The notes under the pieces were generated by a model. The model saw nothing but the letters and a program-made list of their open reading frames with translations, was not told the origin of the DNA and searched no databases. Source: Treponema denticola (GTDB lineage Bacteria > Spirochaetota > Spirochaetia > Treponematales > Treponemataceae). From it: a stretch of 64,000 nt of DNA. Position 1 is the stretch's first letter. Every line of letters begins with the position of its first letter. The stretch covers positions 2,604,001 through 2,668,000 of the forward strand of contig NZ_CP051302.1 of the NCBI RefSeq assembly GCF_024181405.1. The letters are read 5' to 3'. This document shows positions 41,824 to 52,300 of this stretch, piece after piece. Position numbers and translations under genes: made by a program.

Positions 41824-43492
41824 ATTTACTTATTTATTTAGAAAATATTTTATTTTTAGGTTTTTTATATTCCTTATTCTTTTCTGCGGCCTTGGCTCTC
41901 TTATTTTTTATTTAACATCTTTGACTGCTAAATATCCTTTGATAACCGAAATTAATCCCCCGATTGCGCAAGCCGGTGATGAAATTGTAATAACCGGAGA
42001 ATATTTTGGAAACGAAGTAGATTCCTCATGGATTGAAATCGGAGATGCTGTCATTCAAGCGGAAAATTGTACTGCCTGGACCGATAAAAAAATTGTTTTT
42101 AAGTATCCTGAATATCAAAACGGCGGCATAGTATATGTTGTTGTACAAAATAAAAAATCTTTGCCTTCATTTATGGCTTCAGTTGCATCAATGCCTGTAA
42201 TAAAAGATAAGGCTCATTCGGGCGGAATTCCTTCAATAATTGCTTTAGACAAGGATTTTGCCGAAGTAGGAAGCATTATAAAAATTTCAGGTGAAAATTT
42301 TGGGGAGACAAGGGGCAGCTCTCAAGTTTTGTTTGTATCCGATTTTAATTCTTCAATGATTGAACAAGTTGAAAAAAAAGAAGAGATAGAGGCTGCCCGT
42401 TGTTCGGACTATGATTACGATTTTGTGTTTTGGTCAAATCAGGAGCTTCACGTAAGGGTTCCGGATGGAGCGGATTCCGGAATGCTTTTGGTTGTAACGT
42501 CTTCCGGAGCCAGCAACTCTGTTCCTTTTAGAGTAAAAAACAAGATAGGTACAAAGACTTATTCAAACAAAAAGAATTTTGCAATTGCTGCCGAGGTTGA
42601 TATTTCAAATGTAGAGGCCGTAGAAAAAAATTCTCTTTTTATAAAGGTTCCGCTTCCTATTCAGTCCTATTCACAGAGAGATGTTAAGGTTTTATCTATC
42701 AATCCTACTCCTTTTGTAGCCGATTATCAGGGAGCTGCCATTCATCAGTATGAAAATATAAATTCTTCTACAAAAATTCACATAAGACAAGAGTATGGCG
42801 TAAATACCTATGAGGTTAACACAAGGATTAATCCAGTTAATGTAAGAGTGAATTCCCGTCAAAACAAGGCTATCTATGATAATTATGCTATTGCTACCGA
42901 GTTAATTCCGGCGAATGATTCTCTTATTCAAAAAACGGCAGCCGAAATTGTTCAAAATGAAAGAAACCCTTACAATAAGGCAAGACGCATATATAATTAT
43001 TTATTAAAAAATGTCGAAATAATTCCGGCTTCAATATTGAATTCCGGGGCTTCGCCTGTAAATGCATTAAAAGAAAAAAAGGCCGATACTTACGATATAG
43101 CTATTTTATTTGCAGCTCTTGCAAGGGCTGCCGGTATCCCTGCTCAACCTGTTGCCGGAATCATTGCAGATGTTTCTCAAACAAGTTATCTTCACTGGTG
43201 GGCAGAGTTTTATCTGGAAGGCTTCGGCTGGATACCTGTAGACCTCGGTTTGGCAAAGTCAATTCCCTTCGATATGGGCGTTCCCCAAAGTGAAAGCTGG
43301 TACTTCGGTAATTTGGATGCTTTTAGAATTGCGTTTTCCCGAGGTGAGAATATTCAGTCTCCGATGGCATCTAACAGTACAATGGTATCAAAAGAAAGAA
43401 GTTATGCCTTTTATAACGGCTGGGAAGAGTTTTCGGGCCTTACAAAATATAATTCCGTTTGGAGAATTCCGAACGTAATCGCTATTTACTAA
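41813..43492 (+). CDS. TIG-domain and transglutaminase-like membrane protein, catalytic Cys replaced
   Basis: A 559-residue protein with an N-terminal membrane helix (about 14-36). Two IPT/TIG-type immunoglobulin-like domains follow (about 43-118, ITEINPPIAQAGDEIVITG; about 140-240, IIALDKDFAEVGSIIKISGENFG), then a long linker and a transglutaminase-like fold at about 365-490. The latter has ALARAAGIPAQPVAG, His461 in YLHWWAEFYL and Asp477 in GWIPVDLG. The position of the catalytic Cys (usually GxCxDYAxLF) holds Thr426 (KADTYDIAILF), so it is probably not an active transglutaminase or peptidase. It overlaps the anti-sigma gene by 11 nt and likely acts in the same envelope response, perhaps as a sensor or effector. 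Confidence 0.85.
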   Translation: MGNRFTYLFRKYFIFRFFIFLILFCGLGSLIFYLTSLTAKYPLITEINPPIAQAGDEIVITGEYFGNEVDSSWIEIGDAVIQAENCTAWTDKKIVFKYPEYQNGGIVYVVVQNKKSLPSFMASVASMPVIKDKAHSGGIPSIIALDKDFAEVGSIIKISGENFGETRGSSQVLFVSDFNSSMIEQVEKKEEIEAARCSDYDYDFVFWSNQELHVRVPDGADSGMLLVVTSSGASNSVPFRVKNKIGTKTYSNKKNFAIAAEVDISNVEAVEKNSLFIKVPLPIQSYSQRDVKVLSINPTPFVADYQGAAIHQYENINSSTKIHIRQEYGVNTYEVNTRINPVNVRVNSRQNKAIYDNYAIATELIPANDSLIQKTAAEIVQNERNPYNKARRIYNYLLKNVEIIPASILNSGASPVNALKEKKADTYDIAILFAALARAAGIPAQPVAGIIADVSQTSYLHWWAEFYLEGFGWIPVDLGLAKSIPFDMGVPQSESWYFGNLDAFRIAFSRGENIQSPMASNSTMVSKERSYAFYNGWEEFSGLTKYNSVWRIPNVIAIY

Positions 43493-43527
43493 AAAGCAAT
43501 ATCCGAAAATATCGCTGTCAGAGAAGC

Positions 43528-44970
43528 TTATCTTTTCCAGAAAGCAGGCATAAAATAAATTATCATTGTGTATAGTTCCAATCGTCCTGCGAGCATTATA
43601 AAAGAAAAGAAAATTTTTACAGGGGATGAAAAAAATGCAAAGTTTCCGGCAGGGCCGACGCTTCCAAAACCGGGGCCTATGTTTCCTATAAGAGCAAGAG
43701 AAGCCGTAAATCCGCTTAATAGGTCTGCTCCGTCGGCAGCTGCAACCAAGGCTGTAATAAGGGTCAAGAGGAAGTAGCAAAACATAAAACCTGCAACGCT
43801 GTAAACTATGTCCTTCCTTCCAGGGCGGTTATTAAGCTGAATACCGAAAACACCGTGCGGGCTTAAAAGCCGTTTTGCTTCCATTCCGGCCTGCTTTTGC
43901 AGGATTAGCCAGCGGATTACCTTGATGCTTCCTGCCGTTGAGCCTGAACAGCCTCCGACAAACATCAAGAAAAATAAAACCATTTTTGCGAACTCCGGCC
44001 ATGCGTTATAGTCGGCCGTTGAAAAGCCTGTGGTCGTTATTACTGAGGCGACTTGGAAAAAGCTTTGTCTTAAACCTCCTCCGATTCCGTAAATTGGATA
44101 GATAGAAAAAGCAATTAAAACGGTTGAGACAAATACTATTTTAAGATAGGCTTTAAGTTCCGAATTATGGAAAAATTCTTCAGGGTTTCCGGTAAACAGG
44201 TGAAAATAAAGACTGAAGTTGACGCCTGCCAAAATCATAAAGACGGCACAAATAATTTCAACCGACGGAGAATTGAAGGCTCCGACGCTTGCGTTTCTTG
44301 TTGAAAAACCTCCTGTGCCCAAAGAGGCAAAGGTGTGGCAGAGGGCTTCGAGGAATGGAAGTCCTGCAAGCATTAAGAGGATTATTTGTATTATAGTCAT
44401 TCCAAGATATATAAACCAAAGAGCTTTTGCCGTATGGGTTATCTTTGCCGTTACCTTTCCCTTGTCGGGGCCGGTAGTTTCGCTTTTGATGAGCTGAAAT
44501 CCTCCTACTCCCAAAAGAGGAAAGAGGGCAACTGTGAGGGCTACTATTCCCATCCCTCCAAGCCAGTGCATCTGGGTACGCCATACATGCATTGTCATTG
44601 GGCAAGCTTCGACATTGGTAAGAATCGTTGCTCCCGTTGTTGTAAAACCGGATACGGATTCAAAGATGGCGTCTGCAAAGTTGGGTATCACGCCTGAAAT
44701 ACATAATGGTATTGCTCCTAAAATACCCGCAGCTATCCATGCTGCTGCAACCAATATTATACCGCCCGAAACCGAAAGTCTGACTTTTTTGTTTCTCAAA
44801 AAAAAGAAAAAAGCTGCTGCAACGGCAAAGACAAAGGCTGTAGGAATTAAAAAAGACGGAATCAAATAAGCTTCGTTTTCATAAAGGGCTGTTCCAATCG
44901 GAATAATGAAGCTTATGGAAATTATTGCGAGAATCATAAAAATTATTCGGATATATTGTAAGGCTTTCAT
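43528..44970 (-). CDS. trkH: Trk-type potassium channel subunit TrkH
   Basis: A 480-residue membrane protein with about ten to twelve hydrophobic segments. The four imperfect pore repeats of the TrkH/KtrB superfamily are visible through their selectivity turns: SGFTTTGATI, LGTGGFSTRNAS, TTTGFSTADYN and LIGNIGPGFGSVGPAGN. It conducts K+ into the cell, gated by the cytoplasmic TrkA ring. The trkA gene lies 7 nt upstream on the same strand, so one operon encodes the whole system. The 3' end is convergent with the transglutaminase-like gene. Confidence 0.94.
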   Translation of the reverse strand: MKALQYIRIIFMILAIISISFIIPIGTALYENEAYLIPSFLIPTAFVFAVAAAFFFFLRNKKVRLSVSGGIILVAAAWIAAGILGAIPLCISGVIPNFADAIFESVSGFTTTGATILTNVEACPMTMHVWRTQMHWLGGMGIVALTVALFPLLGVGGFQLIKSETTGPDKGKVTAKITHTAKALWFIYLGMTIIQIILLMLAGLPFLEALCHTFASLGTGGFSTRNASVGAFNSPSVEIICAVFMILAGVNFSLYFHLFTGNPEEFFHNSELKAYLKIVFVSTVLIAFSIYPIYGIGGGLRQSFFQVASVITTTGFSTADYNAWPEFAKMVLFFLMFVGGCSGSTAGSIKVIRWLILQKQAGMEAKRLLSPHGVFGIQLNNRPGRKDIVYSVAGFMFCYFLLTLITALVAAADGADLLSGFTASLALIGNIGPGFGSVGPAGNFAFFSSPVKIFFSFIMLAGRLELYTMIIYFMPAFWKR

Positions 44971-44977
44971 TTAAAAT

Positions 44978-46378
44978 CTAATTACCTCCGAACATTTTTA
45001 TAATTTCGTCGCTTCTCGAAGATTTTACTATAAAGACAATTTTATATCCGGCCTTGACCTCCGTATCTCCGGTAGGAATCTGCTCTTCGTTTTCATCCGT
45101 AACAAGAAGAACAAGATAGACTCCATGCTGAGATATATCTTTTAGTTTTTGGCCGAGAACAGAGCTTTTTTCGGAAACTTGCAGCTCTATTATTTCAAGT
45201 TTACCGTCACCCATTGTATGAACGCTTGTTACATTTTCACTTACAAGATGACTCATTATAGAGTCTACAACTACATCTTTAAAAGAAACTGCAACATCGA
45301 CACCGATCTTATATGCAACATTTTCAAGTACGGCGCTTTGAACGAGGGATATTGTTTTATAAACACCAAGGGTTTTTAAGTATGCACAGGCAATCATATT
45401 AAATTCATAGTTGGGTGTTGTGCATATTACCAAGTCGAATGAATCAAGGCCTATTTCGTCTACAAAGGATTCGTCTGTAACATCAGCTTTATAGATAGAA
45501 GCTTCGGGGAATTCGGCAGCGACTTCCTTTGCCTTTTTATCATTTGTTTCGATAATGGAAATCTTCCATTTTTGATTTAGATTGATCGGCAAAAGTTTTG
45601 AAAGAAAAGATTTTCCTTTTGAATTTTTAAGCAGGTATTCCGCAATGCTTTTTCCTATTCGGCCCATTCCTACCAAGGCAATTTTTTTAAATTCTTGAGT
45701 TTCGAAGCCTGACAGTTCATAAAATCTTTTTATATGCTCCGGCTTTGTTAAAATTGAAACCCGTGTTCCTGCCGTTAAAATAGTATCGCCTGACGGAATT
45801 CTATTTTTTCCGTTTTGCTCAACACTTACAACTATGAAGGGAATGTCAACATATTTTCTGATATCAAAAACGGCAAGACCGTCCAGAGTGCTTTTTTCGC
45901 AAACATTAAATCGGGAAAGTTCATAGCTTGAATTCTCAAAGGACAGAATATCACTGACTGCTCCGTGTTCTATAGCCTGAATAACGGCGAGGGCTGCTTC
46001 TTCGTCGGGATAAACCAGGGCATTTATACCCAGAGTTCTTTCTTCCGAAAAATTTAAAGCCTTTACATAGTCCTCATTACGGACTCTTGCTATTTTTATA
46101 ACTTGGGGGGCGAGACTATCCGCGATGCCGCAGATTATCATATTGAGTTCATCCGAGTCGGTTACGGCTATCATGGCTTCGGCCTTTTTTATGCCTGCAT
46201 CCAAGAGGATTTGAGTGTCGTTTCCTGCGGCCTGTACTACCATACAATCCAGTCTATTAGCTGCATGGCGGGCTGTTTCTTCATCTCTTTCTATTAAAAC
46301 AACATCATGTTTTTTTCTTATGAGCCTGCGGGCTAATTCACTTCCGGTAACGCCGCCGCCAACTATAATTATTTTCAT
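44978..46378 (-). CDS. trkA: Trk potassium uptake regulatory subunit TrkA
   Basis: A 466-residue cytoplasmic protein with two RCK units, each a Rossmann fold plus a C-terminal ligand domain. The nucleotide-binding loops are IIIVGGGVTGSELARRL (2-18) and IALVGMGRIGKSIAEYL (about 232-248). Asp/Glu residues at the ends of the second beta strands (LIERDEET and IIETNDKK) indicate NAD(H) binding. The duplicated length is typical of TrkA, as opposed to single-unit KtrA. It forms the gating ring for TrkH encoded next. Confidence 0.94.
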   Translation of the reverse strand: MKIIIVGGGVTGSELARRLIRKKHDVVLIERDEETARHAANRLDCMVVQAAGNDTQILLDAGIKKAEAMIAVTDSDELNMIICGIADSLAPQVIKIARVRNEDYVKALNFSEERTLGINALVYPDEEAALAVIQAIEHGAVSDILSFENSSYELSRFNVCEKSTLDGLAVFDIRKYVDIPFIVVSVEQNGKNRIPSGDTILTAGTRVSILTKPEHIKRFYELSGFETQEFKKIALVGMGRIGKSIAEYLLKNSKGKSFLSKLLPINLNQKWKISIIETNDKKAKEVAAEFPEASIYKADVTDESFVDEIGLDSFDLVICTTPNYEFNMIACAYLKTLGVYKTISLVQSAVLENVAYKIGVDVAVSFKDVVVDSIMSHLVSENVTSVHTMGDGKLEIIELQVSEKSSVLGQKLKDISQHGVYLVLLVTDENEEQIPTGDTEVKAGYKIVFIVKSSRSDEIIKMFGGN

Positions 46379-46490
46379 ATTTTTATAGTACTACAAATTT
46401 TGCTTTTTGAAAAGAGTGTAAATATGATTGTAGGTTTATTTTAATTGTATCTTAATAATTTTTATATTTTATGATATAATCGTATTCGGT

Positions 46491-49328
46491 ATGAATTTAA
46501 TAGAACAAACAATAAAGACTTATGGAAGAGATTTACAAAACGTTTTTGTATTTCCTTCGAGGATTGCTTCAAGGTTATGGTTTCAAAAATCGCTTAGCAT
46601 TACCGGATTGGGGACTGTCCCTTCTGAAAATTATATGTCGTGGGACGACTTTAAAGAATCTTGCCTTGCCTCTAAAGCCTCTTCTTTAAGTCCCGTATCA
46701 AATACGGTGCGCAGAATTTTTGCCCAATATATAAGCCGTCTTAATTCGGAAAAGGCAAAAGACGGAAAACCGCTGTTTAAATTCCTTATCCCGCAGGACT
46801 ATGCTGAAACGGGAGCTGTTTTTTCAGAATGGATTGCAGGGATTTTGCCGCAGCTCGATCACTTTGAAAAGCGGTATGCCGATAAAAGTTCTGATTTTTT
46901 AGAAGATAATGAAATGAAGGACTATCTTGTTTTAAAGAATGAATATGCCGATTTTTTAAAAAAGAATTCTTTGTTTGAACCTTCTTGGGTTTCTTCCGAA
47001 TTTTATTCATATCAAAAAAAATATATTATTATTTATCCCGAATTGATGGAAGATTTTGGTGAACACGCGGAGCTTTTAAGGCAACAGGAAGAAATCAGCT
47101 ATATTCCATGTCCTAAATTTAATCAAAAAGAAAACTTAATTGATGTTTATAAAAATTCCAGAAGCGAATTAAAAAATACGGTTTTACAAATTGAAAAACT
47201 TCTCAGTGAAGGAGTGAGAGCCGATGAGATTGCCGTAAGTGTTCCCGATATTGAAAACTATGCAGCTTATATAAAAAGAGAATTTTATCTTAGAGGGATT
47301 CCGGCCGAATTCCGCTCGGGCTTTAAGTTGGGACTTGAACAAGCCGGTAAACTTTTTTCCCTTATTTATGATTGTGTGCAAAATAATTTTGCTTTTGAAT
47401 TTATAAAACCGATTGTTTTAAATAAGCATATTCCTTGGAAGGATAGGGAAGGGGCTGAAGCCTTAATAGATTACGGCGTAAAAAATAATTGTGCAGTATC
47501 GTGGAAAGAAAATAAAGAAGATACTGTTTATAAAAATATTTGGATTGAATCTTTTAAAATAAATTATGAAAGAGATGAAATTGAAGTTGAACAAAAGAAA
47601 AAAGCGAGGGATTGGTTTTATAGTTTTTATTATGCCGTAAATAGAATTTGCGAATCTAAAACTTTTGCAGATTTACAAAAAAATTATTTTTTATTTAGAA
47701 ATGAATTGATAGATGAAAATCTTTTTTCCGAAAAAGATAATGCAATCTTGGGCCGCTGTATTTCTTGTCTTCAAGAATTTTTATATTTGGAAGATAAGTT
47801 TGAAGCCTACATGCCCTGTGACAGGTTTAAGTTTTTTATTTCGGAATTGGATAAGGCTATCTATGTTCCTCAAAACACGGGGCTTGCCGTAAGTATTTTT
47901 CCTTACAGAGTTGCCGCCGCAACTCCTTTTAGCTATCATTTTGTTTTAAATTGCAGTCAAGACCATACAAATATTATTTATAATAAACTTTCTTTTTTGC
48001 GTAAGGATAAAAGAGATGCCTTGGGTGTTTTTGAAACCGATGCATCTTCTTATTTTTTTGAAGCCTATACAGAATCTCCAAATACCGTTTTTAGTTTTAG
48101 TCCTCATAATTTTAATTCGTATTTGATTATAAATAGTCTTTTTGAAATTTCTGAAGATGAAGAAATTAAAAATGCTGAACGGGTAAATAAAAAAATAGAA
48201 GAATTAAAATCCTATGATTCTTTTTTACTTGATTATTCCCTAGATAAAGAAGAGGCATTAGAGGAAACTTCTGCAATATATAAGATTCAAAAAAATGCAG
48301 TCTCAACATTTTCAACATTAAAGAGAAAAAAAGATTTTTCTTATTTGCAAAATTCATACGATGGGATTAGTGAAGAATTAAATTCGTATATGAACGAAAA
48401 TTTATTTAAGGAAGGTGCTCTTAAATTAAGTCAAACCGATTTAAAAATATTTACCGAGTGTCCCGTTTCATGGTTTTTAGAAAAAGTTCTTTCCGTCTTT
48501 TCGGAAAACTATGATGCCGGTATCTTTGATGCCAGAAATATCGGCAACCTTTCGCACAGTGTTTTGGAAGTTCTATATAAAGAGATAGGTTCAACGGATA
48601 AATATTTTAATTCTAAAAACTTAGATAATTATATTGAAAGAGCTTCTTTAATATTCGATGACCTTGCAGAAAAATCCATGGATTTTAGAGGTGCTTTGGC
48701 AAAGCCCTTTATTCAATCCTTAAAAAAGAGGGTGATGGAAGCCGTCAATTTTGTTTTAGAAAGCGATGCTTCGCTTTTGGATGGATATGCTCCTAAATGG
48801 GTAGAAGAATGGATCGAAATGGAAAATGACGGCATTTTATATCGCGGCAAAATAGACAGGGCTTCTTTTCCGCAAGATGAAAGGAGCGGAGTAATCATAG
48901 ATTATAAAACAAATAATATGCCGGCCTATTCTTCCTACGGTAAAAAAAAATCAAGTGTAGAAGAAATAGAATTGACAGATTTTCAGATACCAATGTATAT
49001 CTTCTTGGCTGAATCCAAATTAAAAAAGGATTCAACAAAAGAAAAGAAAAATTTTGAAACTATAGAACATGCATGGTTTTTAAGTTTTGTGCAGCAAAAA
49101 ATAAACAAGATTGTAAACGATAATGAAGCTATTCCTGTTACACGGAACGGATCCGAAAGAACCCGTGAAGATTTTCAATCTTCAATCGACGCATTTATTA
49201 ATGAAGCGGAAAGATTTGCAGAGCAGGTGAAAGCCCAAGATTTTACAAAACCTTCTACCGTTTCATTTGAAACATGCAGTGAATGCGGCTTTAAACATAT
49301 TTGCAGAACAGCTTATTCAGTTAACTAA
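46491..49328 (+). CDS. addB: AddB-like helicase-nuclease subunit
   Basis: A 945-residue protein, first of a pair with an AddA gene 24 nt downstream. The C-terminus holds a RecB-type PD-(D/E)XK nuclease (YRGKIDRASF then VIIDYKTNN). Four Cys can bind an Fe-S cluster in the AddB manner: one in FTECPVSWFL near 658 and three in ETCSECGFKHICR near 925-938. The N-terminal region has no intact Walker A, as is normal for AddB's inactive helicase half. With AddA it should process double-strand ends for RecA-dependent repair. TATAAT lies 10 nt before the ATG, so the mRNA leader is very short. Confidence 0.88.
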   Translation: MNLIEQTIKTYGRDLQNVFVFPSRIASRLWFQKSLSITGLGTVPSENYMSWDDFKESCLASKASSLSPVSNTVRRIFAQYISRLNSEKAKDGKPLFKFLIPQDYAETGAVFSEWIAGILPQLDHFEKRYADKSSDFLEDNEMKDYLVLKNEYADFLKKNSLFEPSWVSSEFYSYQKKYIIIYPELMEDFGEHAELLRQQEEISYIPCPKFNQKENLIDVYKNSRSELKNTVLQIEKLLSEGVRADEIAVSVPDIENYAAYIKREFYLRGIPAEFRSGFKLGLEQAGKLFSLIYDCVQNNFAFEFIKPIVLNKHIPWKDREGAEALIDYGVKNNCAVSWKENKEDTVYKNIWIESFKINYERDEIEVEQKKKARDWFYSFYYAVNRICESKTFADLQKNYFLFRNELIDENLFSEKDNAILGRCISCLQEFLYLEDKFEAYMPCDRFKFFISELDKAIYVPQNTGLAVSIFPYRVAAATPFSYHFVLNCSQDHTNIIYNKLSFLRKDKRDALGVFETDASSYFFEAYTESPNTVFSFSPHNFNSYLIINSLFEISEDEEIKNAERVNKKIEELKSYDSFLLDYSLDKEEALEETSAIYKIQKNAVSTFSTLKRKKDFSYLQNSYDGISEELNSYMNENLFKEGALKLSQTDLKIFTECPVSWFLEKVLSVFSENYDAGIFDARNIGNLSHSVLEVLYKEIGSTDKYFNSKNLDNYIERASLIFDDLAEKSMDFRGALAKPFIQSLKKRVMEAVNFVLESDASLLDGYAPKWVEEWIEMENDGILYRGKIDRASFPQDERSGVIIDYKTNNMPAYSSYGKKKSSVEEIELTDFQIPMYIFLAESKLKKDSTKEKKNFETIEHAWFLSFVQQKINKIVNDNEAIPVTRNGSERTREDFQSSIDAFINEAERFAEQVKAQDFTKPSTVSFETCSECGFKHICRTAYSVN

Positions 49329-49352
49329 AAATTTTATTGGAGAAAAATTACA

Positions 49353-52300
49353 ATGAATGATTATATAAAAAATATAATGGATAGTTTAAATGAAAATCAA
49401 AAAAACGCGGTAAGCGTTGAAAAAAATTCTGTAATTGCTGCGGGTGCCGGTTCCGGAAAAACGAAAGTTTTGGCTGCACGCTATGTTTATTTTGTTGTTG
49501 AAAAGGGAGTCAGCGTAGAAAAAATAATAGCTCTAACTTTTACCGAAAAAGCTGCTGCCGAAATGCATAAAAGAATTTATAACGAGTTAAAAAAAATAGA
49601 TCATCCTAATGCAAAAAATGCTATCGAAAAATTTCATCTTGCAAAAATTTCGACAATAGATTCTTTTTGCAATAGAATAGCAAGAGATGCATGTAGAAAC
49701 TTAGGTATTTCTCCCGATTTTACCATTGATAATGCCGAATCGGAAAAGCTGGCTTACCGCATAGGCTTGGATTTCTTTTTGAAAATGCGATCGGATAAAA
49801 CCATGCAGTTTTTTTTGGGAGATAACGGAATAGATGATTTTGTTTCGGGGCTTTTTGTAAAATTATTAAGTAAGTATGTTTTGATTTCAAAACCAATTGA
49901 TTTTAAAAAAAGTTTAGAAGCTCAGATAAAATATCATGATGATGAAGAAAGAAAAACTCTAGCGGAATGTTTTGATGTTTTTGAATTTATAAAAGAAAAC
50001 GATCCTTCTAAAAATTTTACGGAAGAAGCTATGAGCGAATACTCTAACCTTCCTCATTTTCCAGAATCGGTAAAAGATGAAGCTTTTATTAAGCTGCTTA
50101 CTGTTGTCGATAAAATTTCTAAAACAGCAAAAGGTAGAGGAAATGATACCGTAAAAGAAATAAAAGAAAAATCAAGAGTCATATATGAAAAACTTGTGTG
50201 TATTTATAATTTTGAGTATTCGCGTGAGTTCTTGGCTTCTTTTTTTGATATGCTTAATGAGCTTCAAAAAGAATATATATATGAAAAAAAACAAAGAGGT
50301 CTTTTAACTTTTTCGGATGTGTCACAGCTTGCTGTGGATGTTTTGATAAATGATGTAGATTTAAGAAACTTTTATAAAAAGAATGCAGACATTATTATGA
50401 TAGATGAATTTCAAGATAACAATAGTCTGCAACGAGATTTGCTTTTTTTAATTGCAGAAAAACTTGAACGCTCCGAAAAATCCGTTCCCGGTCCTCAGGA
50501 GCTTTGTCCCAATAAACTTTTTTTTGTCGGAGATGAGAAGCAGTCGATCTATGCTTTTAGAGGAGCTGATGTTTCCGTATTCCGAAAACTTGCGGACGAT
50601 ATTTCGGATAAAGAAAGGCTTGCCGCCACAAGGCTCTTGATAAATTACCGCACGGAGCCTACTCTTATAAATTTATTTAATACAATATTTTCCAAAGTTT
50701 TTTATTCCGAAATAAATAAGCCCTTGGAAAAAAACGGATTTGTTCCTCCCTATGAAGCGGAGTATGTGCCGACTGAAACTAGAGCTCCCGTAAAAGGAGT
50801 TGACCCGAAAATTGAAATAATGTTTTTTGATAAAAAAAGATTTAATGCTTTGGAAGATTCAAGCCGGTTTCTTAGTCCTGTAGAAGCTGAAGCTTTTTAT
50901 CTTGCAAAAAGAATTTTAGAATTGCATAATCAAGGTTTTAAAATTAGGGACGGTAAATCTGCAAGAGCTTGTTCATGGAGCGACTTTGCCGTCTTGCTTA
51001 GGGCTTCAACAAAGCAAAGTACATACGAAAGAGTTTTCCGCAATTTTGGTATTCCCTATAGGAGTGTGCAGCAGAGAGGTTTGTTTAATGATGCACCTAT
51101 AAACGATATTTATGCTATGCTTAAAATTATAGCCTATCCTTCCGATAAAAAAACTTATGCTCAAGTTTTACATTCGCCTTTTGTAAATATAGATGATGAT
51201 GCCTTTGCAGTTTTACTTTTAAATTTTACAAAAGCTTTCGATATTTCTTTAGCGGAAAAATTAAATGAAAAAAATAAAGATGCCTATTTGCGGGCTTGCG
51301 ATTTATTTGCTCGCTTAAATAAAAATATTTTAACTATGAGCTGTGCCGAGTCGGTTACATATCTTTGGTATGAAGAAGCTTATAGATATTTTTTATTGAG
51401 CAATGAAGAAAATCATCACTATATGGATTTGTATGATTATCTTTTTGAGCTCGCCTGCCAAGCCGACATCAACGGATTAACTTTTTCTCAATTTGTGGAT
51501 TTGCTTTCATCTCATATTGAAGATAATGAAAGACTTGATGATATGGAGCTTCCCTTAGATGATCAAAAAGACTCTGTTCAATTTTTAACTGTGCATAAAA
51601 GCAAAGGTTTGGAATTCCCTATTGTTATAGTTCCCGACTGCGGAAATAGGGGTATCCCTGAAAAAAAAGAGGGGCTCGTTTTTTATAATGAAGATATGGG
51701 GCCTGTTTTGTATTCTCCCAAGGCTCCGGACTTGTCTGCGAAAGCGGGTAATTTGATTTTTGAATCATTACGTGATGAGGCTAATGCAAAGCTTATTGCC
51801 GAAACGAAGCGGCTTCTTTATGTTGCAGCTACAAGAGCCGAATCCTATTTAATTATAAGCGGCGTATATAATCATTTACAAAATGAAGACTCCAAAGATT
51901 ATAAAAAAGATGAAGCTAACGATTGTTCATCTTCAGATTCAAGAAGTCTTGAAGAAATAAAAAGCATGCTTAAACTTTCGGACAAGACTATAAGTTTTTT
52001 TGAATTGCTTTTGCCTGCTCTTCCCGATAAACATGAAGATATTATTTTTATTGAGATTTTACCTACCGAAAGAAAGAAGCTGTTTAATAATTTAAAAACA
52101 CAAAAGCATGAAAAAGTCAATTTTGAAAAACTTTTTGCTTCTTCTAAAGTAAAAGAATTTAATCTTGCAGAAAAAAGAATAACTACCGCTACAGGCCTTG
52201 CCCATGAGATAAATAAAAAATCGAAAGAAGGTTATTTGTATTCTTTTACTTCCGAAAAAGATAAGCTGCCTGATTCTTCTAAGGATAGAGCTGAACAAAA

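Noticed and set aside
44219..44869. Several open frames on the plus strand opposite trkH
   Set aside because: They mirror the membrane-protein codon pattern of trkH, have no ribosome binding sites and no recognisable products.
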